Source of the DNA: Clostridiales bacterium
Lineage (GTDB): Bacteria; Bacillota; Clostridia; Oscillospirales; Acutalibacteraceae
Length of the DNA: 6,538 bases
Reading direction: 5' to 3'
Assembly (NCBI GenBank): GCA_019421725.1
Contig: JAHZES010000040.1
Coordinates: 1 to 6,538 of the forward strand
Shown here: positions 1 to 5,421 of the stretch, in pieces
How the letters are laid out: every line of letters starts with the position of its first letter
Numbering within the stretch: the stretch's first letter is position 1
The notes under the pieces: generated by a model
The model's input: only the letters and a program-made list of their open reading frames with translations
Database searches by the model: none
Told to the model about the DNA's origin: nothing
Program-made: the position numbers and the translations under genes

Positions 1-1
1 G

Positions 2-640
2 GAAACATTTCGCCCCGATGCTGCGGTTTTGGATGCCTTCATGCCCCATATCGATGCAGTCGGTGTAATGAAATCCTATAATGCACTGCGAGAAGGAAAA
101 ACGGCGTTTTTCCCGGTGATGAATTTTTCAAATCCGGGAATTGCCAAGGAGGAATATGATGCGGGCGCACAATACTGCTTTACGCGCCCGGTAGACAGCG
201 AGCTGCTGCTGACCAAGCTGTTGCAGGTTCAGCGTAGGGTTCCGGCATCGGTGGAAGCCGCCGCAGGAGAGCTGGAAACAGAGGATGACCTGAAGCTCCG
301 AATTACGGAGATCCTGCACCAAATCGGTGTTCCGGCTCACATTAAGGGCTATCATTACGTGCGGTACGCAATTCAGCTGTCCGTTAAAAGTGAAGAAATG
401 ATGAATGCCGTGACGAAGCTGCTTTATCCGACGGTGGCGAAAAAATACGAAACGACGTCGTCACGGGTGGAGCGTGCGATTCGGCATGCGATTGAAGTGG
501 CTTGGGATCGCGGCGATGTGGATGTGCTGAATTCCTACTTTGGGTACACCATTCACAACGAGCGGGGAAAACCGACCAACAGCGAATTTGTTGCAATGAT
601 TGCGGACAAAATTCGGTTGGAGCACAAATATGCGTCGTAG
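2..640 (+). CDS. spo0A: Sporulation response regulator Spo0A (5' end missing)
   Basis: Spo0A is the master transcription factor of sporulation entry in Firmicutes; phosphorylation of its receiver frees the C-terminal domain to bind 0A boxes. The open frame runs in from the left edge, so the real start is outside and 212 residues are visible. Visible residues 5-14 (RPDAAVLDAF) carry the phospho-acceptor Asp at residue 11 (codon 32-34), followed by MPHID as in Spo0A receivers. After a linker, residues from about 97 to the end form the Spo0A C-terminal DNA-binding domain, with near-invariant stretches GVPAHIKGY, LYP, SRVERAIRHAIEVAW (recognition helix region), KPTNSEF and RLEH. The receiver is unusual: the switch Thr/Ser position is Met (codon 119-121) and the conserved Lys before Pro is Arg (codon 185-187). 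It could be the main Spo0A of a divergent lineage or a paralogue. Family assignment is very secure, orthology a little less so. It is followed by a terminator and convergent genes. Confidence 0.88.
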   Translation, partial: ETFRPDAAVLDAFMPHIDAVGVMKSYNALREGKTAFFPVMNFSNPGIAKEEYDAGAQYCFTRPVDSELLLTKLLQVQRRVPASVEAAAGELETEDDLKLRITEILHQIGVPAHIKGYHYVRYAIQLSVKSEEMMNAVTKLLYPTVAKKYETTSSRVERAIRHAIEVAWDRGDVDVLNSYFGYTIHNERGKPTNSEFVAMIADKIRLEHKYAS

Positions 641-674
641 AGGTATTTGTAGTTTTTATTGCATCTTTTGAAAA

Positions 675-690
675 ATTCCTGGAATATTCC
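675..690. repeat. Overlapping short dyads (ATTCC/GGAAT)
   Basis: Between the spo0A stop codon and its terminator lie two overlapping perfect inverted repeats. Positions 675-685 read ATTCC-T-GGAAT, and positions 681-690 read GGAATATTCC, a 10-base palindrome. The arms are short and AT-rich. This could be a small protein-binding dyad or chance. Nothing else is visible in 641-700. Confidence 0.3.
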
Positions 691-700
691 GGATGACGGC

Positions 701-744
701 AACGGAGCCGCTGCAGAATCGATTTTCTGCAGCGGCTCCGTTTT
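701..744 (+). terminator. Intrinsic terminator of spo0A, between convergent genes
   Basis: A perfect 18-base inverted repeat (701-718 and 725-742) encloses a 6-base loop and ends in TTTT (741-744) on the + strand, 60 bases after the spo0A stop. The stem is GC-rich in its core. The converging - strand operon ends at 766, only 24 bases away, so the same hairpin probably stops or stabilises that transcript too, although the - strand side has no good T-run after the stem. Confidence 0.9.
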
Positions 745-765
745 GCGCTAAGCCTTATTTAAGGA

Positions 766-1839
766 TCAGAATTTTACCGGAAGAGGGTTTTGCTCGTGGA
801 CCTTCTCCATCAGCGCGATCTCCTGTTTGATTTTTTCGGGTGTGATCACCAGCTCGCCGCCGTTGACCAGATGATTGTAGACCATGGTGTAATACTCGTC
901 TTCGGCAGATGTGAAGGCGCTGCCGGTAAGATCCTCGTCAAATTCATACCAGTTGAGTTTCTCACTGCAGTAAGCCGGAGTGCCGTCCTCGTGGCAGAGG
1001 GGCTCGAGAATCAATTTCTGTTCCGGAGCCTCTTCTTCTTTAAAATACTTATATTGCAGATGCTTCAACGTAGCCTTCAGGCCACCGCGGGTACCCTGCA
1101 CCTTGTAGGTGTAATCCGAATAAGAGTCACAAGAGCTGATTTCCACGTCATATACGGGGAGCCCCGGATGCATCAGCAGGATTTTAACGTAGTCTTCTGC
1201 GTCGCCGAATGTGTTTGCCTGACCAAGGCGGGAAACGATGACTTCGGGCAGCTTATCGTAGTCGATGTTCATCAGGTCAAGAACCTGCTCCATCGGGTGC
1301 GGGCCCGTGTTGCGAAGGCTTCCGCCGCAAAAACGCTGGCTGCATTGCCAGTCCCAGCGGCGGGTAAACCAGGAGAACGCAACGCTTACCTGCTTGATCT
1401 CGCCAAAGACGCCGCTATGGATCAGCTCTTTGACGCGCTTAAAGGCAGGAGAGTAGTGAGACTGCTGAAAAACGGTCAGCATCACGTTATTTTTCCTTGC
1501 AGCGTCGATCATATCCTGGCACTCTGCCGCGTGAGCGGCAAACGGCTTTTCTACGACCACATTCAGTCCGTGGTTGAGCAGATCCATTGTGATCGGATAG
1601 TGTTCGTTCGAGAATGTGGCGTTGACAACAAGATCAAGATCGCTGCGATAAAACAAGTCGCGGTAATCGCTGTAAACATCACACGCAAAGTCCTTCTTGG
1701 CCCGTTCACGCCGAAATTCGATCTGGTCAACTGCTGCAACAACATTGAATAATTTGTTTTCTTCGCTCAGAAAGTAAGCGCCGTGGATATCGCGGCCACT
1801 CCGCCCCTGACCGATGATGGCGACATTCAGTTTTTTCAT
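766..1839 (-). CDS. Gfo/Idh/MocA-family oxidoreductase (357 aa), catalytic Asp replaced by Asn
   Basis: This is a predicted cytoplasmic NAD(P)-dependent dehydrogenase of the Gfo/Idh/MocA family, whose members oxidise or reduce hydroxyl/keto groups of sugars, sugar derivatives and cyclitols. The N-terminal Rossmann domain shows GQGRSG at residues 10-15. An Asp at about residue 38, after the second strand, suggests an NAD preference. The family EKP motif is at 97-99 with its Lys. The C-terminal alpha/beta domain follows from about 125. The catalytic D-x-G-x-H element reads NTGPH at 177-181, so His181 is kept but the Asp is Asn177. Length is normal for the family. The frame opens from a TTG at 1857, but that codon precedes the Shine-Dalgarno, so the ATG at 1839 is chosen. 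It is the last gene of the - strand cluster, 90 bases after the other Gfo/Idh gene. The two are not close copies, so they probably act on different intermediates. Substrate unknown. Confidence 0.9.
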   Translation of the reverse strand: MKKLNVAIIGQGRSGRDIHGAYFLSEENKLFNVVAAVDQIEFRRERAKKDFACDVYSDYRDLFYRSDLDLVVNATFSNEHYPITMDLLNHGLNVVVEKPFAAHAAECQDMIDAARKNNVMLTVFQQSHYSPAFKRVKELIHSGVFGEIKQVSVAFSWFTRRWDWQCSQRFCGGSLRNTGPHPMEQVLDLMNIDYDKLPEVIVSRLGQANTFGDAEDYVKILLMHPGLPVYDVEISSCDSYSDYTYKVQGTRGGLKATLKHLQYKYFKEEEAPEQKLILEPLCHEDGTPAYCSEKLNWYEFDEDLTGSAFTSAEDEYYTMVYNHLVNGGELVITPEKIKQEIALMEKVHEQNPLPVKF

Positions 1840-1849
1840 AAATCTGTTT

Positions 1850-1855
1850 CCTCCC
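1850..1855 (-). promoter_or_regulatory. Shine-Dalgarno that fixes the start of the last gene
   Basis: The - strand reads GGGAGG here, followed by 10 bases and then ATG at 1839. Because the site lies downstream of the alternative in-frame TTG at 1857, it supports the ATG and argues against the six-residue longer form. Confidence 0.75.
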
Positions 1856-1899
1856 AATTATATTGATTTTTGCGGTTTAAAATGAGGATGTTCGGACAG

Positions 1900-1920
1900 C
1901 GCTGCCCTTCCCTGGCAGCG
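1900..1920 (-). other. Intercistronic GC-rich hairpin without T-run
   Basis: A perfect 7-base inverted repeat (CGCTGCC at 1900-1906, GGCAGCG at 1914-1920) with a 7-base loop starts 10 bases after the stop codon of the upstream Gfo/Idh gene. An alternative pairing (1914-1919 with 1921-1926) overlaps it. On the - strand no T-tract follows, so it is not a typical terminator. It may protect or set processing of the transcript between the two dehydrogenase genes. Confidence 0.45.
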
Positions 1921-1929
1921 GCTGCCGCG

Positions 1930-2895
1930 CTACTTTGCAGCCTGCTGGATCCGGAGCGTTTGCGCCGCAGATTCGAGGACGTCCTCAGTGCAGATCATGG
2001 TGGAGTACCCCTGAATTTCACGGATAAAATCGCTTAAATAGTCGGAAGTATTTTCAGGGCAGGAAATGATTTGCTCCGTTTTACTGTAAAGCAGCAGCGT
2101 CTTGCTGTCCTTCAGATTAAAATGCATCATTCCCGTGGTTCCCCAGAAATAAAAGCTCCAATAGGTCGGGAGGATCCCGTCATAATTGGGCGCAGCGTAA
2201 GAGACGTCGCCCATAACAGATATTCCGCCCATGTCAACCATGAACTGGCCGCAATCCTTAAAGTTTGGCTCCGAAACTGCAAATCGGTTCCAAACTCTGG
2301 CCGCGGTGATGCCGCTCAGATTTTCTCCGGTAATATAGCGGATGAGATCGATCCCGTGTATGGCAATATCGTTGATGGTGCCGCCATGCTTGCCATCTTC
2401 AAAGTACCATTTCGGCCGATGCTCATAGTCGAGAAAATGCTGGCCGGTAAACGAGACGATGCCAACGGTTCCGATTGCGCCTTCGCCGATCAGCTCCCTG
2501 GCTTTTTTTGCTGCAGCCAGATAACGAAGATCCAGCATGCAGCTTACCTTCAGCCGGCTCTGAGAGGAAAGCTTTTGGATTTCTTCGAGCTCCGAAAGCT
2601 CTGTGCAGAGAGGCTTGTCGCTGATGACATGCTTCCCGTGCTGCAGCGCTTTGATGATCATAGAGCCGCGTTTTTGATAATAATCTCCGATTGCGATCGC
2701 GTCGACTTCATCGGAATTCAGTATTTCTTCATAGCTGGTAAATTGAAATTTGACACCAAGCGCTTCCTCAGCCTGCGCTCTTGCCGGGCCGTCGGCTTCA
2801 AAGCAGCCAATAATTTTTACATCCGGGTTTTTGAGGGCCATCCGGTACAGCGCAAAGATGTGGCTGTGCCGAAAGCCTGCAAAGGCCAAATTCAT
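1930..2895 (-). CDS. Gfo/Idh/MocA-family oxidoreductase (321 aa), atypical nucleotide loop
   Basis: This is a second predicted NAD(P)-dependent oxidoreductase of the Gfo/Idh/MocA type, with N-terminal Rossmann and C-terminal alpha/beta substrate domains. The usual GxGxxG loop is replaced by AGFRHSHI (residues 6-13), which keeps only the first Gly. An acidic Glu at about 34 follows the second strand. The EKP motif appears as DKP at 93-95. The catalytic element is complete: GGTINDIAIHGIDL at 161-174 gives Asp166 and His170 in the expected D-x-x-x-H spacing. At 321 residues it is slightly short for the family. The start is supported by an AGGGG-type ribosome site 9 bases before ATG. It sits 40 bases after the glycosidase-like gene and upstream of the other dehydrogenase. 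The intact Asp/His pair makes it the better candidate for a working dehydrogenase of the two. The specific reaction cannot be named. Confidence 0.88.
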   Translation of the reverse strand: MNLAFAGFRHSHIFALYRMALKNPDVKIIGCFEADGPARAQAEEALGVKFQFTSYEEILNSDEVDAIAIGDYYQKRGSMIIKALQHGKHVISDKPLCTELSELEEIQKLSSQSRLKVSCMLDLRYLAAAKKARELIGEGAIGTVGIVSFTGQHFLDYEHRPKWYFEDGKHGGTINDIAIHGIDLIRYITGENLSGITAARVWNRFAVSEPNFKDCGQFMVDMGGISVMGDVSYAAPNYDGILPTYWSFYFWGTTGMMHFNLKDSKTLLLYSKTEQIISCPENTSDYLSDFIREIQGYSTMICTEDVLESAAQTLRIQQAAK

Positions 2896-2935
2896 TTTAG
2901 TTTTCCCCTTTCAGTGCAGCGGACAAAGCAGCGGT

Positions 2936-3895
2936 TTATTGATTCTCGTAGCACCGTCTCGCGGCAGCCACGTCTGCGATCGCCTGATCGTGCCTGCTTT
3001 TTTCCCGGTAGATCGTCGGATACCACGGCGTTTGCATAAACCCAAGCAGCCGCTCCGGCGCAATGTGCGAAACGCCGTAATTGACGGTTCGCGAGAAATT
3101 ATCGGGTACAGACCAGTTGCTTCCGGTCGGAATCTGGTCGAAGCCGTGCGCCTCCAGCTTGTCGTACAGATCGATCATTCCCAATGCCGATTTCGAGGGG
3201 TCAAAATCGCCGTAGTACCAGTTGGACTGCACGACCTCCGTTGACATGTTGGCAAAAAAGCTTTCTTCATTGCCCCAGGCGTAATCCGACCAGATCCATG
3301 GGCGGCAGCCCGCGTGCTCCACCGCCGAGACCATTTTGCCAAAATCGTACCACCACTGTTCTCCCTGACGGATGACGGCGTAATTGTTGGAGTGCTGATT
3401 TTTGGCAGTTTCCTCATCCATGCCAAGATGAAACAGCTTTGGCGATTCAAAGAGCTCGGCAACCTCGCGAATCAGGTCTTCGACCACACGGTAATAGACC
3501 GAGGTGGAAAGCATTCGGGCATATTCGCCAAGCCAAATGTCATGCGACGCCGAGAAATTGAGCTTTGGAATGACCTCAAAGCCCTCGTTTCGCAGGCGGT
3601 TCAGTTCGGCGGAAAGCTTTTCTTTGCTCAGAGAACCTTCAACCGCAAGCTCGGGGTGACTTTCGTAGCGTACACCTTCGCCAAGGTCCAACAGGATGGT
3701 GTTGCACCCGGCCTCTTTTAATTGCAGGGTCATCTCTTTCCAGTAATCTTCGTCGAAGCGGAGCTTATAGCTTGCGTCAACATAATCATTCCAGCCTTTT
3801 TGTCCGTGGATCCCAAGAGAATCTATCGGAGGCTCCAGCCACATATTAAAACCCAGGTGCGCAAGGTAGGTCCATCGAAGTTTATTATTATTCAT
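2936..3895 (-). CDS. TIM-barrel glycosidase-like protein with GH20-type motif (319 aa)
   Basis: This is probably a glycoside hydrolase-like (beta/alpha)8-barrel enzyme. The key evidence is FHLGMDEE at residues 155-162, which matches the H-x-G-x-D-E signature of GH20 beta-hexosaminidases, whose adjacent Asp and Glu (here Asp160 and Glu161) orient the substrate acetamido group and act as general acid. Supporting signs are the periodic strands ending in acidic or aromatic residues: NTILLDLGEG (65-74), VIPKLNFSASHD (108-119), and the aromatic-rich PWIWSDYAW (199-207) and VVQSNWYYGDF (221-231). There is no signal peptide and no room for the N-terminal domain usual in secreted GH20 enzymes, so it is a compact, probably cytoplasmic form. 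The start is ATG at 3895, with an AAAGGA site 12 bases upstream, rather far. It lies between the ceramidase-like gene (67-base gap) and a dehydrogenase (40-base gap). Barrel fold is likely; exact family and substrate are uncertain. Confidence 0.65.
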   Translation of the reverse strand: MNNNKLRWTYLAHLGFNMWLEPPIDSLGIHGQKGWNDYVDASYKLRFDEDYWKEMTLQLKEAGCNTILLDLGEGVRYESHPELAVEGSLSKEKLSAELNRLRNEGFEVIPKLNFSASHDIWLGEYARMLSTSVYYRVVEDLIREVAELFESPKLFHLGMDEETAKNQHSNNYAVIRQGEQWWYDFGKMVSAVEHAGCRPWIWSDYAWGNEESFFANMSTEVVQSNWYYGDFDPSKSALGMIDLYDKLEAHGFDQIPTGSNWSVPDNFSRTVNYGVSHIAPERLLGFMQTPWYPTIYREKSRHDQAIADVAAARRCYENQ

Positions 3896-3962
3896 ACTGA
3901 TATCGCATCCTTTCTGCCGGCCGTGTTGTTTGGCCGTTCTGAATATCCCGGTACAAGGCGTT

Positions 3963-5318
3963 TTACCGCATTTTCTGCAGCAATTCCACCAGAGTGGAAT
4001 TGATTGTTTCGGCGGCGTCCTCGCACAGATTTACGTAAGAGCTGAGCGTGACCTCATAGCCGCCTTCCGAGAACGATTTTTTTGTTCCGATGTAGCCGTT
4101 GCATCCGTTGGCAAGCTCCACGATAAAATTTTTTGCAAACGGGGACCGCTTTTTGAGATCAAAACCGATCTCCACCAGCATCTCTCCCGGCATGGATGAA
4201 AACGCAATATCACCCACACGAATGGCCTGCAGTTCAACGCTTTCGCTGAAAACGGGATGCTCGTACAGCAAGATTGCGGATTCTGCATACTCCAGCGCCA
4301 TTACGTCCATATCTCCCGTGGTGGGTTTGGCAAAATCCTCTTCGCTCTGGTCTGCACGCTCCGAGCGTGTGTTGAGGCGGTTCCTGATCTCTTCGGCGGT
4401 TTTCAGCGCCGCTTCATACTCGTCCTTTGTAAACTGGCGGCGTGGGATCTCAATCGTTTTGGAAGCAACGTCGATCGAGTCGAGCTCCTGCGGGCAGATC
4501 GTGCCGTAGGCTTTGAGCACATCGGCGGCAAGTTTGTTTCCGATCATCAGGTGATGGTTTTTTACAATCGGATGCTTGCCGGAATAATCGATATGCGTGA
4601 TGTCTCCGCAGCAGCCGTTCATAAACACGGTAACGACCTTTTCTCCGAGAGAATCCTGCAGCTTGCGGGAAAGCGCGCCGATGTAATCCGCGCAATGTGC
4701 CGTTCCGCCAACCGTATCCGGATGGTTTGCAAAGTTTACAAGAACAGCCACCGGTTCGCCGGCCAGATCATCCACACGGATAATGCCGATCTCAGGGTCG
4801 ATCCCCGCCGCAGGCTTTATGTTGTCGGGGTTGCACACGCCGGGCCATGTGTGGACTTTGCCGTCCTTCATCCACCAACGGCGATTAAAGGAAATTTCAT
4901 TTTCCTGCGCGGTGCCGAAGCCGATTTTCACTTCGGTGCGATGACGGTAAGCAAGATAAACCGCGTCCGCGGCGCGCGCACAGATGTAATCGACGTCTAT
5001 TTCTTCCGCGTGCTCGTAATTTTTTGCCGTAACGTCCATTGCGGTCGCAGTGTGCGAGTGGGTTGCGGCAATCATGATGTTTGCGCCGTCAATGCCGAAT
5101 TCCTGAATCCGTGTGCGAATTTTGCGAACCGCCGCCGCCGGAATGTTTAACAAGTCCATCATCAGGATCCCCGCCGTTTTATGACCGTCATCAAACACAA
5201 CGGCTCTTGCGCACAGGTCGTCCAGAATATCGTCGGCGGTCCGCTGCTCAAAATAACCGGGAATATTGGTGCCCAGGCGTGGCGTATAGGCAAGCTGAGC
5301 CGCTCCGCATTTTATCAT
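3963..5318 (-). CDS. Neutral/alkaline ceramidase-like metal hydrolase (451 aa)
   Basis: It resembles the N-terminal catalytic domain of neutral/alkaline non-lysosomal ceramidases, zinc amidases that split the N-acyl bond of ceramide. Motifs in order: CGAAQLAYTP (4-13), like the family opening G-x-x-x-x-D/Y-I/T-T/P; ATHSHTA (85-91) with His87/His89 as metal-ligand candidates; NFANHPDTVGG (195-205) with His199; ADYIGAL (210-216); NGCCGDI (234-240), like the family G-x-C-G-D; MPGE (376-379) with Glu379; and NGYIGT (407-412) with Tyr409, probable remaining ligands. At 451 residues it lacks the C-terminal Ig-like domain of the roughly 650-780-residue ceramidases. It has no signal peptide or membrane segment, so it is predicted to be cytoplasmic. 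Many such short homologues exist with no proven ceramidase activity; the true substrate may be another N-acylated, perhaps sugar-linked, compound. The start is ATG at 5318 with a GAGAGG ribosome site 10 bases away. It is the first gene after a terminator hairpin. Confidence 0.82.
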   Translation of the reverse strand: MIKCGAAQLAYTPRLGTNIPGYFEQRTADDILDDLCARAVVFDDGHKTAGILMMDLLNIPAAAVRKIRTRIQEFGIDGANIMIAATHSHTATAMDVTAKNYEHAEEIDVDYICARAADAVYLAYRHRTEVKIGFGTAQENEISFNRRWWMKDGKVHTWPGVCNPDNIKPAAGIDPEIGIIRVDDLAGEPVAVLVNFANHPDTVGGTAHCADYIGALSRKLQDSLGEKVVTVFMNGCCGDITHIDYSGKHPIVKNHHLMIGNKLAADVLKAYGTICPQELDSIDVASKTIEIPRRQFTKDEYEAALKTAEEIRNRLNTRSERADQSEEDFAKPTTGDMDVMALEYAESAILLYEHPVFSESVELQAIRVGDIAFSSMPGEMLVEIGFDLKKRSPFAKNFIVELANGCNGYIGTKKSFSEGGYEVTLSSYVNLCEDAAETINSTLVELLQKMR

Positions 5319-5360
5319 GATATTTCATCCTCTCTTGTTAGCATGCATCTCCGTTTTTTA

Positions 5361-5398
5361 CAAAACAGGCCGAGAGCGCCTTGATAACGCTCCCGGCC
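5361..5398 (-). terminator. Intrinsic terminator after the aminotransferase gene
   Basis: Read on the - strand, an 11-base stem (5398-5388 with 5378-5368, one G-U pair) with a 9-base loop is followed by TGTTTTG. It starts 23 bases after the aminotransferase stop codon and lies 42 bases before the start of the ceramidase-like gene. It could end the upstream transcript or act as a leaky attenuator that lowers expression of the four downstream genes. No convincing promoter is visible between it and the next start codon. Confidence 0.75.
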
Positions 5399-5421
5399 GA
5401 GTGCTTCGCGAACGGAACCGC

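Noticed and set aside
29..640. spo0A start at TTG 29
   Set aside because: The frame is open to the left edge, and the upstream residues (RPDAAV) match the receiver strand before the phospho-acceptor Asp, so the gene simply continues outside the window.
790..1752. Long + strand open frame (320 codons) opposite the last Gfo/Idh gene; similar long frames at 2071-3039, 4257-5150 and 5317-6210
   Set aside because: Each lies antisense to a gene with clear family motifs, their translations show no recognisable domain, and no ribosome site or operon logic supports them. They reflect the codon composition of the real genes.
1840..1857. Longer form of the last Gfo/Idh gene starting at TTG 1857
   Set aside because: The extension consists of the Shine-Dalgarno and spacer itself; ATG 1839 gives the normal family start at the first Rossmann strand.
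3896..3962. Short inverted repeat (CGGCC/GGCCG) between the ceramidase-like and glycosidase-like genes
   Set aside because: The stem is only 5 bases, with no T-run, and is easily expected by chance in this composition.
5335..5363. Possible promoter for the ceramidase-like gene (TTGTAA, 17 bases, TAACAA on the - strand)
   Set aside because: The -10 match is weak (3 of 6), and the predicted transcript start would fall at or after the Shine-Dalgarno, which would remove it from the message.
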